Shown here: positions 1 through 7,036 of the stretch, in pieces
Layout: each line of letters begins with the position of its first letter
Numbering within the stretch: the first letter of the stretch is position 1
IMG/VR virus record: IMGVR_UViG_3300035663_000038
Location: 1 to 38,667 of that record
Direction: 5' to 3' (one strand)
DNA: 38,667 nucleotides
Origin: a virus
Notes under the pieces: generated by a model
Told to the model about the DNA's origin: nothing
Database searches by the model: none
What the model saw: the letters and a program-made list of their open reading frames with translations, nothing else
Position numbers and translations under genes: made by a program

Positions 1-248
1 GGGCGGAACATTACAAAATCCCCGACCTTGCACCACGGACCAGTGGGAAAACGATCCTTATCGGTATACGCTTGCTCCCCCATATCAATTACGGCACCCA
101 TCATGGACATGACATGCTCTGCATGTTTGGTTTGATCTGCCTTAACAAGCCCAGAATCAAACGTTTCTTCAATTACAGGCAACGCAATCAACAGCCGAAA
201 CCCAACAGGTTTTGGAAGTTGTGCTTCAAATTCGTCATCAGTCATCAT
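1..248 (-). CDS. GroES-like co-chaperonin (Cpn10), partial
   Basis: This is the first 82 residues of a leftward gene cut by the window edge. The start is one of two adjacent ATGs (248 or 245), overlapping the end of the upstream 65-residue gene. The reading QLPKPVGFRLLIALP, then an acidic/lysine linker, then a conserved segment GPWCKVGDFVMFR matches the N-terminal half of phage GroES-like proteins: the 'PVG...VLV' strand and the 'GDWVMF' strand of the Cpn10 barrel. Phage GroES homologues (T4 gp31 type) work with host GroEL, usually to fold the major capsid protein. Its place after terminase and portal fits a head-assembly operon. The mobile loop is only partly recognisable and the C-terminus is missing. 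Confidence 0.75.
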   Translation of the reverse strand, partial: MMTDDEFEAQLPKPVGFRLLIALPVIEETFDSGLVKADQTKHAEHVMSMMGAVIDMGEQAYTDKDRFPTGPWCKVGDFVMFR

Positions 249-435
249 CGTCTTCCATATAATTGCGCGAAAGGTCAAGGACTTCACGCTTTGCGGTCTC
301 TAGACCTCGAATCAAGCCGCAAAGATCTCTGTACTCCGCGTAGTCTTTAGCTGCGCCAGAGGACAACGAGTCAGCAACCGCCGCTATATGGGCGGTGAGT
401 TTTTCATTCAGCACGTCAAAGACGGTTTTTGCCAT
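238..435 (-). CDS. Hypothetical 65-residue protein between portal and GroES-like gene
   Basis: A small helical protein ending in an acidic tail (MEDDDD). I recognise no domain. The ATG lies directly after the portal stop (TAA then ATG, no gap), and its stop overlaps the next start by about 11 nt, so it is translationally coupled on both sides. Short proteins at this position are common in environmental phage genomes with this terminase-portal-GroES order. No function is assigned. Confidence 0.7.
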   Translation of the reverse strand: MAKTVFDVLNEKLTAHIAAVADSLSSGAAKDYAEYRDLCGLIRGLETAKREVLDLSRNYMEDDDD

Positions 436-2757
436 TTACGCTCTCGGTTTGTTGGCTTGCGCCGCAAGCTTGAGACCTTCAAGCTGCAGTTTTTTCTCAT
501 CAATAGCAATGTCGGCTTGGTCCTTCTGAGCCTTACGCTGGATGTCCTGCATCTTAATCTGCAACTCCTGCTGCTGGAGCTGAAACAGCGGGTCTTGCTG
601 TTGTTGCTGCGCTTGCTGCTGCGCCGCTTTTTGTTGATGGATCTGAGTGAGTTGCTTACCCGCGTCTGCCATAAGGCGTGAGAGCTGAAGCTCAATTTCT
701 TCTGGCATTTCTTCATTTGGCGCGGGCAACGGAGCACCAAGACGCTCTTCCAACTGCTTCCTGTATTCAAACCCAATGTGCTCGGCGATGTGAGCTTGCA
801 GTGCGCCCATGATCTGGTTCGCCATCGGGTTCTGCCCAATAGCTTGGGTAATCAACGGGTCCTGCATAAACGACTGGTGTGCAGCCAAGTGCGCGGTGTG
901 GTCCTGATAGATAAACGCCTTGAGTGGCTTACCAACAAGAGCGCCCATGTTCTCGGACACTGGATCACGCGGTTTGGCGTTTTCAGCACTCGGGATCAGT
1001 TTGTCAACGTTTCTGATACCCAAGGTTTCAAGCATCTGCTTGTGCAGATACGGAAGGTCGTAGATCTGTGGGCTTTGCTGCGCCATCTGGAACGCAGCTT
1101 GGTACTGCACTACCCGTTGCGCCATCGTCGAGGCATTTGGGTCCGACACAGGTATAACATCGACTTGTGCATAATCCTCGCTTCGCGCCCTACGATCCAC
1201 ACCTTCTGGAATATAGTCATACGGCTCATCGGCGTACTCCGCAATAATTTCTTTCAGGAGCTTGAACTCCTGTTTCATTGCGTAGTGAACTCGGGCCTGA
1301 ACTGCCGTCATGGGTTTGAGCGTGCGCTCAAGCAGGGCCAAGGTTGTGCCAACCGGAGCATTAGCACTCATGTCCGAGATGTTCATGTCGCTGATCGCCC
1401 CAAGTCTTCGACCCTCTTGAGTGATCTTCTCCAACAGACCAGCCAACACCTGACTTGGCTCTTTATAGGGCAGCGTCATGATGTTGTCGCGCACCGTGCC
1501 GCTAGGCACATCTACATCCCTAAACTCCCCCGGTGCAATCGGCGTGTCGTCGCCTTTAATACGAAGTCCTCTGGACTTTAGGCCACCGGGCAGGTTAGAA
1601 AGAGTACCGGCATCGACAAGCTGGCGAATGATGGAGGTGCCTGCGCGTGCGTAACCACCAATGATGTGAATAAGTCCGAGGCAATAGAACCCAAAACCGG
1701 GGACGTACCCATAGTGAATGAAGTGCTGTCGAGGCAGCATCAAATCGTCAGTCGGGCTGTAGTTCCTGCGGATGGCTAAAACTTTGGTCGTGCCTTTGTC
1801 AATAGTGATTATGTAAGGCTTAGGCAACTCGTCTTCGCCATCAAGGCTTGGGATGTTGCGCTCAATCTGCACTTCATACAATGCGTACCTGTCGTCTGAA
1901 GTCAGGCTATAGCCGCCTTCTTCGGCTTTCTTTTTCTCAATATCGGTAAAGAACGCAACAGGTTCACCCAACTCAATGTCACGGTAGAACCCAGCGGCCT
2001 GCAGCTTTTGCACTTCGTTTTCGGTCTTACGCATAATGTGCGTGACCCGTTCTGCGGTCTGAATGTGGCTCGTGCCATAGGGCACAATGACATCCTCGGC
2101 GGGTACAAAAATTGACACTTGCCGTCCAAGTCGCGGGTCGTAGTAAACCTTTTTGAAGGCCGAACCGGCAAGCCCAAGGCTATAGAGCATCCGTTCATGC
2201 TCGCTGCGGTACTCCACCATGCGCTCAGTCAACTGATAATTCATGTCTGCTCGGACACGATCCGCCGACTTTTCTTTATCTTCCGTTACATCGCCAAGGA
2301 TCTTGGTCTTTACCGGCCCCGCAGCGGGGAAGGTCTCACTCATTGTTTCCGCTTGAAAGCGAATCGCGGCCTCCGCTAAAAGTGTGGAATACACTCCACA
2401 CGCATCATCCCAAGGCTCAGTACGTTCCTCGTACTTGAACCCAAGAACGTCTAACCCCTTTACATACGTATCCGCCCAGTCTTTGCGAGCAGAAATATCT
2501 GCATCCACCAACTCAACAATCTCAGAACTCAGCGCCGCCAGTTCACCTTCATCAAGATACTCGGCAAGATTGGCGTCAAACGGAACATCTTCCATATCCG
2601 CTGGGCCTTCAGGCATCAGCGTGATCTCCATGCTGCCGTCGGATAGAGTTACTGATTCTGGGTTTACAATATCAATCTCAAGGTCTGGTTCTCCTGCGGA
2701 AACGGCTAACCCTGTGGGGGCTGCGTACAACCCTTTATCTACCATGTTTGTAGCCAT
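436..2757 (-). CDS. Portal protein
   Basis: A 773-residue protein immediately after the large terminase, the normal site of the portal gene. It has an acidic N-terminal lead (residues 1-90), then the segment ERTEPWDDACGVYSTLLAEA, where a conserved aromatic/acidic stretch leads into the portal core, as in the large portals of environmental phages. The C-terminal roughly 100 residues are extremely Gln-rich and helical (QQQAQQQQQ around 695-710), consistent with the portal barrel or a coiled coil reaching into the head. The start is supported by an AGAGG Shine-Dalgarno sequence 5 nt upstream. The portal dodecamer is the DNA channel and the docking site for terminase. Assignment rests on position, length and overall pattern; no catalytic motif exists to check. 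Confidence 0.82.
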   Translation of the reverse strand: MATNMVDKGLYAAPTGLAVSAGEPDLEIDIVNPESVTLSDGSMEITLMPEGPADMEDVPFDANLAEYLDEGELAALSSEIVELVDADISARKDWADTYVKGLDVLGFKYEERTEPWDDACGVYSTLLAEAAIRFQAETMSETFPAAGPVKTKILGDVTEDKEKSADRVRADMNYQLTERMVEYRSEHERMLYSLGLAGSAFKKVYYDPRLGRQVSIFVPAEDVIVPYGTSHIQTAERVTHIMRKTENEVQKLQAAGFYRDIELGEPVAFFTDIEKKKAEEGGYSLTSDDRYALYEVQIERNIPSLDGEDELPKPYIITIDKGTTKVLAIRRNYSPTDDLMLPRQHFIHYGYVPGFGFYCLGLIHIIGGYARAGTSIIRQLVDAGTLSNLPGGLKSRGLRIKGDDTPIAPGEFRDVDVPSGTVRDNIMTLPYKEPSQVLAGLLEKITQEGRRLGAISDMNISDMSANAPVGTTLALLERTLKPMTAVQARVHYAMKQEFKLLKEIIAEYADEPYDYIPEGVDRRARSEDYAQVDVIPVSDPNASTMAQRVVQYQAAFQMAQQSPQIYDLPYLHKQMLETLGIRNVDKLIPSAENAKPRDPVSENMGALVGKPLKAFIYQDHTAHLAAHQSFMQDPLITQAIGQNPMANQIMGALQAHIAEHIGFEYRKQLEERLGAPLPAPNEEMPEEIELQLSRLMADAGKQLTQIHQQKAAQQQAQQQQQDPLFQLQQQELQIKMQDIQRKAQKDQADIAIDEKKLQLEGLKLAAQANKPRA

Positions 2758-2765
2758 AGCAACCT

Positions 2766-4280
2766 CTAGTAATACGCCTTCCGCTTACGGAAGTATGTTG
2801 GTTCATCAGGCTCGTCCGAATCTAACCGTACAAACCCACCCTGCCGAAATCGTATCAGTGCTTGGGTTGTTGAATCTACCAAGTCATCGTGCGGGGCGTT
2901 AGGGAAAGCGGCCATCTCTTCTTCCACTTCTTCCGCCCAACGAGTCTGCGGCCTCCACACTTTACCCGACCGGAATAAATCCGCTACTGAATTGATCCTT
3001 ACAAACTTGTCGTTTCCTTTAGTCGGGCTGTACTCAGACACAGCCAGCCCCATGCGCCTTAGTTCAAAGATCAACGGACTACCAGCAGCTTTTGCCTCAA
3101 CCACGCAGGCATCTGGCTCCCACTCTTTATAAGACTTGAACGCACGTTCTTTAAGTTCAGGAAACTCCATCCGCTCTTTAAACGCGTTGAGCAAAATAAT
3201 ATGCGCGTCTGAATTGTTCTCGTCTTTATAGAACACACCCCACGTTGTACACGCTGAATAGTCGCTACGCTCAGTCTTTGTAAACGCAGTATCCCAGCTC
3301 TGAATAATGAACTCGCAGTCAGGCGGGTCGTCCTTCTCCCAGATCTTCCACCACTCCCGCTTTACTATTGCTCCCTCTTCAGAAGTTGGGCTTTGCTGAT
3401 ACTGCGCGTTCCACTTTGCCGGTGGCAGTTCCTGCTTTAGTGCGTCTAACTCTTCAAGACTCCAGAACTCCGGCCAGAGGGGAACCCCAGATGGCATCAA
3501 CGCGGGCAGCTCAATTACTTCCCATTCGTCAGTTGTACCCAACTGAGCTGCACGATTAAGGATTCGACCCGTTAAGTCCGTGGTTGCCCATCGGGTCATA
3601 ACCACAACGATAGCGGCCCCCGGCTGCAGCCTCTGCCTAGGTCCGGATTCATACCAATCCCAAACTTTACTAAACACTTCCGGGTTGGAAGCAGCTAAAA
3701 CAGCTTCTTGTTCGCTGTGGGGGTCATCAATAATAAGCAGATCCGCGCCTTTACCCGTGACGGTACCGCCGACACCGATGGCGAAATAGTCACCGCCTTT
3801 GGACGTGTTCCATCTACCGGCTGCTTTTGAATCAGTTTGCAGGGCAAGTTCGGGGAAAAGGTCATGAAACACCTCAGAATCGACCAAGTTTCGCACTTTT
3901 CGACCAAAACCGACCGCTAATTCACCAGTATTGGACGCTTGAATGACCTTTTTTGTGGGGAACTGGCCTAAAAACCACGCAGGTAGGAGGTAAGAGGCAA
4001 ATTCTGACTTGGTATGCCGGGGCGGCATGTTGATGATCAGGCGTTTTAACTCCCCTCGGGCGACTCGCTCAAAGGCAGAAGCCATAATCTTGTGGTGTTT
4101 ACCTGAAACAAACGTAGGCCACACCTTTTGCACAAACTTAAGGAACCTTTCCTTACAAAGATCTTTTTCTTTGAGCTTTTCTAGCGTAGCTAACTGAACT
4201 TCCAGTGTTCTTAGGTCGGATTCGGACAGTTTTCCACTATTTATAAGTAGCTCAATATCCTTAAGTGAGACTTCACTCAT
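2766..4280 (-). CDS. terL: Terminase large subunit (packaging ATPase/nuclease)
   Basis: A 504-residue DNA-packaging motor. Visible motifs: a Walker A-like loop MPPRHTKSEF at about 85-94; Walker B LLIIDDPHSE at 181-190 with the acidic pair DD; a coupling motif VVMTRWATTD at 226-235. The C-terminal RNase H-like nuclease has SWDTAF (D330), VVEAKAAG (E395) and HDDLVD (D465/D466), the expected three acidic positions. Length and motif order are complete. It overlaps the small subunit by 8 nt and precedes the portal with a 5-nt gap. It cuts and translocates DNA into the procapsid through the portal. Confidence 0.95.
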   Translation of the reverse strand: MSEVSLKDIELLINSGKLSESDLRTLEVQLATLEKLKEKDLCKERFLKFVQKVWPTFVSGKHHKIMASAFERVARGELKRLIINMPPRHTKSEFASYLLPAWFLGQFPTKKVIQASNTGELAVGFGRKVRNLVDSEVFHDLFPELALQTDSKAAGRWNTSKGGDYFAIGVGGTVTGKGADLLIIDDPHSEQEAVLAASNPEVFSKVWDWYESGPRQRLQPGAAIVVVMTRWATTDLTGRILNRAAQLGTTDEWEVIELPALMPSGVPLWPEFWSLEELDALKQELPPAKWNAQYQQSPTSEEGAIVKREWWKIWEKDDPPDCEFIIQSWDTAFTKTERSDYSACTTWGVFYKDENNSDAHIILLNAFKERMEFPELKERAFKSYKEWEPDACVVEAKAAGSPLIFELRRMGLAVSEYSPTKGNDKFVRINSVADLFRSGKVWRPQTRWAEEVEEEMAAFPNAPHDDLVDSTTQALIRFRQGGFVRLDSDEPDEPTYFRKRKAYY

Positions 4281-4830
4281 GGTCTATTGGCCCGAGTTGC
4301 GCATCCAAATCATCAAGCGGCGTTACATCTATAACGTCTGAGTTCAACAGACGCTTAATCCGCTCTTTGATGGACTGCTCCAACGTCACGCTAGACGTAT
4401 GGTGGACCGTAATCTCGCTTCGCTCCGTAAACAGCCCAACATCTGAGTGTTTACCAAGCAGCTCTAGCGCCCGGATCTCAATCTTTGGGTCTCCGCAGTC
4501 AGCCAACATCACCAGTCTGTTAGTAACAAAATGGCGTGCCTCGATGGCGTCGGCAAAAGACTGGAAGTTGTAGCGCTTTACAAGATCAGAAACCGCTTTG
4601 GCTTCTGCAGTAGCTGAAATAGTGGCTGGCAGTTTGGGTTTGCCTTCGCCTGTTATCAGCGCTTTAGCTTTATCTAGGTCTTCGTCTGCATAGTCTAAAG
4701 AACCACCAAGCTGTTCTATTAGATCTACCGTGTTAACTGCAACTGCAACTGCGTCTTTATGTGTTGCAGGCTGTTCATCTTCAAGGTCAAACGGAACGGG
4801 TACGTTTGCAACCGGCTCAATTGTAGGCAT
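4273..4830 (-). CDS. terS: Probable terminase small subunit
   Basis: A 185-residue protein directly upstream of terL and overlapping it by 8 nt. Residues around 115-165 read IRALELLGKHSDVGLFTERSE and then a basic amphipathic helix; the 'ALELLGKHxxxFTER' pattern is typical of phage small terminases, where it follows the DNA-binding N-domain. The small subunit recognises the packaging site and regulates TerL. No clear Shine-Dalgarno precedes the ATG at 4830, so it may be poorly translated or depend on a special leader. The direct repeat just upstream (4876-4909) is a candidate binding site. Assignment is by position and this motif. Confidence 0.72.
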   Translation of the reverse strand: MPTIEPVANVPVPFDLEDEQPATHKDAVAVAVNTVDLIEQLGGSLDYADEDLDKAKALITGEGKPKLPATISATAEAKAVSDLVKRYNFQSFADAIEARHFVTNRLVMLADCGDPKIEIRALELLGKHSDVGLFTERSEITVHHTSSVTLEQSIKERIKRLLNSDVIDVTPLDDLDAQLGPIDHE

Positions 4831-4875
4831 ATCAAAGCACCGAGTAATCGGGATGCGCGGAATGTAACATAAAAA

Positions 4876-4909
4876 TAGGAGGTTGGGACTTTATTAGGAG
4901 GTTGGGACT
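4876..4909. repeat. 15-bp direct repeat upstream of terminase
   Basis: TAGGAGGTTGGGACT occurs at 4876-4890 and again, identical, at 4895-4909, separated by TTAT (19-bp period). It lies about 45-80 bp in front of the small terminase start. Repeats here are candidates for terminase-binding (pac or cosB-like) sites or an operator. Read on the leftward transcript, each copy contains CCTCC, the complement of a Shine-Dalgarno sequence. Confidence 0.6.
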
Positions 4910-5070
4910 CCAAAGGGGGGTGTTTCTGTATGCGAGGGGGTGGGGGTACAAAAAGCTAAAAATAGAGTACAAAAAAGAATACAAAAAAATGTGGATTGGG
5001 TGTGCGGATTATTAAGTAAGCCGCCGCGCGGGGGCCCCAAAGTTAGTGGGTGCTCACTACCCGGTGGGGG

Positions 5071-5093
5071 TAAATGAGACGCATTCTCATTTA
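5071..5093. promoter_or_regulatory. Perfect palindrome, candidate operator
   Basis: TAAATGAGA, a 5-nt centre CGCAT, and TCTCATTTA form a perfect 9-bp-arm inverted repeat in the divergent region. No T-run follows on either strand, so it is not a terminator. The half-site ATTCTCATTT resembles proteobacterial Fur-box half-sites, but any dimeric repressor could use such a site. It lies about 30 bp upstream of the candidate rightward promoter. Confidence 0.5.
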
Positions 5094-5123
5094 ATCGTAC
5101 CCTATTTAAGTTCCACGCGCCGC

Positions 5124-5151
5124 TTGAACGATGCGGATTTGAGAGTACAAG
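5124..5151 (+). promoter_or_regulatory. Candidate sigma70 promoter for rightward operon
   Basis: TTGAAC (5124-5129), a 16-bp spacer, then TACAAG (5146-5151) is the best -35/-10 pair found in the divergent region; both boxes match consensus at 4 of 6 positions. It would place the start near 5158, giving a leader of about 190 nt that carries the boxA-like element and the left arm of the inverted repeat. This is a weak match and the only support is sequence similarity and position. Confidence 0.3.
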
Positions 5152-5268
5152 GATTTTCACGGCAGAAATGTCGTCGGGCAAAGGCCCGCAGCGCTTCGAC
5201 AGCGTGTTGTTCAGGTAGCTTGCATCGCAGGGTCTCCCTCGCAATCAGGCACGGTTTTTGCCGGGACG

Positions 5269-5299
5269 ATGCGTGGCGCATTCTTTAACAATTTAACAG
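5269..5299 (+). promoter_or_regulatory. rrn-type boxA antitermination element with preceding hairpin
   Basis: TTCTTTAACAATTTAACAG at 5281-5299 matches the E. coli ribosomal RNA leader boxA and its flank (CTCTTTAACAATTTATCAG) at 17 of 19 positions. A small hairpin, ATGCG-TGG-CGCAT (5269-5281), lies immediately 5' and overlaps it, echoing the boxB-then-boxA order of rrn leaders. BoxA RNA is bound by NusB/NusE and makes RNA polymerase resistant to Rho-dependent termination. It sits in the leader of the long rightward operon, where processive antitermination would be useful. Confidence 0.6.
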
Positions 5300-5326
5300 G
5301 TATGCGTTCAGACAAGGGGCGGGGAT
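5299..5326 (+). repeat. Left arm of 28-bp inverted repeat flanking the 146-residue gene
   Basis: This arm pairs with 5818-5845: 25 Watson-Crick pairs, two G-U wobbles (5307/5837 and 5316/5828) and one C-A mismatch (5313/5831). It begins inside the last bases of the boxA-like element and ends about 15 nt before the ribosome-binding site of the gene at 5352. Confidence 0.85.
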
Positions 5327-5351
5327 TCTTTTTCAATCGAAAGGAATCGCC

Positions 5352-5792
5352 ATGCAAATCACCCTCAAGACTGATGTTCTCGCTATCGCTAACGATGGTC
5401 GTTCAATGGTTCTCTCTTACAAAGAGGACAAGAAAGGCCTTCTCAAAACCGGTTCGTTCGCTCGCGCTTTGGCTTTTGCCTCACGTGAAGTGCGCCACGA
5501 TGCCGCGCGTTCGCTCTACGTCAAGTATTTGTCCAATGGTCAGTATCGTCCAATCGTCACGGATGTTACGGATGTTTTGGTTCCTGCTAGTGCTCGGGCC
5601 TTTGTGCTCGGTGCTATCGGAACCACAGGCGGGATGTCCAAGGACGCCTTTATAAGTTTTTGCCGCGCGGTAAAGGCTGCAGTAGATTCAACCGGCAAGG
5701 ACCCCAAAGGCCAAAAGTTGTTTTTCTACGGTCTGGTTTCGGCAATCGTCAATGAACTTGACGCCCAAGAAACCATCATCGACCAACAGTAA
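5352..5792 (+). CDS. Hypothetical 146-residue protein inside inverted repeat
   Basis: First gene of the rightward operon. ATG at 5352 is preceded by AAGGAA (5340-5345). The protein begins MQITLKTDVLAIANDGRSM and looks soluble and mixed alpha/beta, with no signal peptide, membrane segment, zinc motif or nucleotide-binding loop. I do not recognise the family. It is followed by no coding sequence for about 435 nt and is flanked by a 28-bp inverted repeat whose arms could pair in the transcript, looping out the whole gene. As the first early gene after a control region it could be a host-takeover or regulatory protein, but that is guesswork. Confidence 0.75.
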   Translation: MQITLKTDVLAIANDGRSMVLSYKEDKKGLLKTGSFARALAFASREVRHDAARSLYVKYLSNGQYRPIVTDVTDVLVPASARAFVLGAIGTTGGMSKDAFISFCRAVKAAVDSTGKDPKGQKLFFYGLVSAIVNELDAQETIIDQQ

Positions 5793-5817
5793 ATCGTACT
5801 CTCAAACCCCCCCCAAT

Positions 5818-5845
5818 ATCCCCGCCCTTTATCTGAGCGCATACC
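5818..5845 (+). repeat. Right arm of 28-bp inverted repeat
   Basis: Inverted partner of 5299-5326, starting 26 nt after the stop codon of the 146-residue gene and ending 10 nt before the first hairpin of the structured region. A second, shorter inverted pair also brackets the gene: TTTGAGAGTAC at 5138-5148 and its complement at 5796-5806. Confidence 0.85.
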
Positions 5846-5854
5846 CGGACAATC

Positions 5855-6183
5855 ACTATCGGTGGCGCGATAGTTGGATCGAGTGCAAGCGATCCTGACG
5901 TTGAATCCTTACTAAATCGTGATTTGGCTGTTCAGATAGGCGAACTGCTCTGCCCCGCAGTACCGGGATCGCTCGGGGGGAACCACAGGCCAGCAAGTAA
6001 CTAATGAATGCTTCAGCGGCACGGTGATAAAGCGGAATGCGTAGGGTAGTAGACAACGTGCAGTGCTAAACCCGTGGAAACCGGGCTGCGCGTAGGCCTC
6101 ATGGAAAGACATGAGCGGGCAAAGTGTTGGCCAAATCGAACGAACACGGACGCCAATCGGGTGCGCGGCGCAGGAAACCCGAT
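5855..6183 (+). ncRNA. Candidate structured RNA (multi-hairpin, no known family)
   Basis: 435 nt without a plausible gene hold a series of helices: 5855-5874 (7-bp arms ACTATCG/CGATAGT); 5876-5895 (6-bp GGATCG/CGATCC); 5944-5961 (ACTGC/GCAGT); 6056-6093, with an 8-bp outer stem ACGTGCAG/CTGCGCGT (one G-U), a 7-nt one-sided bulge and an inner CCCG/CGGG stem; 6098-6115 (CTCATG, GAAAGA loop, CATGAG); and 6156-6183 (7-bp ATCGGGT/ACCCGAT). Nucleotides 5888-5897 can instead pair with 5964-5973 over 10 bp, excluding the 5876-5895 hairpin, so the RNA may switch. I could not match it to tRNA, tmRNA, RNase P, a group I intron or hammerhead. It could be an independent RNA, a cis-regulatory leader for the gene at 6228, or a 3' element of the upstream gene. 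Confidence 0.5.
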
Positions 6184-6191
6184 CTCACTTC

Positions 6192-6231
6192 AAACCATCA
6201 AACCATCAAACCATCAAAGGAACGAACATGG
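6192..6231 (+). promoter_or_regulatory. A/C-rich leader with AAACCATC repeats and RBS
   Basis: Three tandem copies of AAACCATC (6192-6215) are followed by AAGGAACGAACATGG (6217-6231), which contains the ribosome-binding site and start of the next gene. The same 15 nt recur exactly at 8361-8375 in front of the AAA+ ATPase gene, again after an unstructured A/C-rich leader. Such unpaired A/C leaders commonly help ribosome loading. Confidence 0.55.
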
Positions 6232-6458
6232 AAAACGTAACAATCCGAGTCTATCGACTACCCAAGGGATCACTGGGCAAAAACGTAACACTCCGTCCAA
6301 TCGGCGGGGAGATCGGCAACGTCGGCAGGAAAGAGATCGGCGGACACCGCCCAAACCCACGGCTACGCCAAACCAGCAAATATTTAACAAAGGCAAACGT
6401 CCACGCGCACGTGCCTTACGCACACATTGTGTTCGAGCGCCCAAAACGTAACAAATGA
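6228..6458 (+). CDS. Hypothetical 76-residue basic protein
   Basis: The ATG at 6228 is chosen over upstream in-frame starts because AAGGAACGAAC precedes it and the upstream sequence belongs to the structured region. The protein (MENVTIRVYRLPKGSLGKN...) is strongly basic at its C-terminus (ERPKRNK) and has a Gly-rich middle. No family is recognised. The following 340 nt are non-coding, so it forms an isolated unit with its leader. Nucleic-acid binding is plausible from charge alone. Confidence 0.6.
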   Translation: MENVTIRVYRLPKGSLGKNVTLRPIGGEIGNVGRKEIGGHRPNPRLRQTSKYLTKANVHAHVPYAHIVFERPKRNK

Positions 6459-6798
6459 GGCCTTCAAGCAGCACCGCCCGCTGTTACAAAAACCCCCCAA
6501 ACACTGGTACGTAACTTGTTACAAAAAAAGTCGCGTAAGTCATTGATTTTAAAGCTATGTTACATGTTACGTGTTTTTTCAAGAGAGCGAAAGTCTAGAA
6601 ATCCGCAAAACCCCCGCAGCCCCCCTCCAGCAAAACGTATTCTCTTAAATCAATCCGGGCCAACTACATATTATTTTTTATAACATACATAACATATAAC
6701 ATTCATTAACTTTATTTATATAAATCAAGCACTTAGATCAACTTTTCACGTTACGTTTTCATTTCAGTTTTTTAACACGCATAACAGGAGACTTTGCC
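6459..6798 (+). other. AT-rich non-coding stretch with GTTAC motifs (possible origin)
   Basis: 340 nt with no gene. GTTAC or its complement occurs at 6448-6452 (just before), 6483, 6511, 6518, 6559, 6566 and 6750; GTTACAAAAA occurs twice (6483-6492, 6518-6527). The segment 6661-6730 is very AT-rich with repeated ATAACAT-type words. Repeated short words beside an AT-rich unwinding-like segment are typical of replication origins or of multi-site regulators. I see no clear -35/-10 pair. Confidence 0.4.
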
Positions 6799-7011
6799 GT
6801 GACCGAGGACTATCACCTGCCCATCTGCACCAACTGCTACGCAGTTCGCGTAGAACCACACAGGAGACATATGCCCAGACCTACATGTATGCCGTGCGCA
6901 GAGACCCTTTCTAACATGGTTAAGCGTACCGTAGTACCCCTAAACAAAGGACATTACTTCCCCTGCACCGACTTAGAAACTCTCAAGCAACTGAATCCAA
7001 AACGCACTTAA
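6799..7011 (+). CDS. Small zinc-ribbon-like protein
   Basis: 70 residues with GTG start, supported by AGGAGA 8 nt upstream. Two CxxC knuckles (C10/C13 in PICTNCY and C30/C33 in PTCMPCAE) are the hallmark of a small zinc-binding fold. The rest is short and basic. Function is unknown; small zinc-ribbon proteins in phage early regions often bind nucleic acid or host proteins. It follows the AT-rich stretch and opens a run of small genes. Confidence 0.65.
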   Translation: MTEDYHLPICTNCYAVRVEPHRRHMPRPTCMPCAETLSNMVKRTVVPLNKGHYFPCTDLETLKQLNPKRT

Positions 7012-7036
7012 CGCACCCCGGTGCAGGAGAACTGAA

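Larger units (their letters stand above)
4831..5351. other. Divergent intergenic control region
   Basis: 521 nt without a credible gene, between the leftward terminase operon and the rightward early operon. It holds a 15-bp direct repeat (4876-4909), three G-tracts (4915-4946), an A-rich stretch (4947-4990), a GC-rich block (5021-5040), a palindrome with 9-bp arms (5071-5093), a candidate rightward promoter (5124-5151), a hairpin CGGGC/GCCCG (5175-5188), a hairpin ATGCG/CGCAT (5269-5281) and a boxA-like element (5281-5299). I found no convincing sigma70 promoter for the leftward terminase operon. Confidence 0.7.

Noticed and set aside
778-1581. 267-codon rightward open frame opposite the portal gene
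   Set aside because: Antisense shadow; no RBS, and the leftward frame is a complete portal.
4915-4946. Possible G-quadruplex from G-tracts
   Set aside because: Only three tracts of three or more G, with a 15-nt first loop; a four-tract quadruplex is not supported.
4921-5010. Leftward promoter for the terminase operon in the A/T-rich stretch
   Set aside because: TTGTAT/TTGTAC words exist on the minus strand but none has a -10-like box at 16-18 nt.
5793-6227. tRNA, tmRNA, group I intron or hammerhead ribozyme
   Set aside because: No cloverleaf, T-loop, tmRNA tag frame, intron core or CUGANGA/GAAA hammerhead core could be found.
6074-6451. Longer overlapping frames covering the structured region and the gene at 6228
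   Set aside because: Arg/Pro/Thr-rich random-looking product without RBS; the frame starting at 6228 has a strong RBS and sensible composition.
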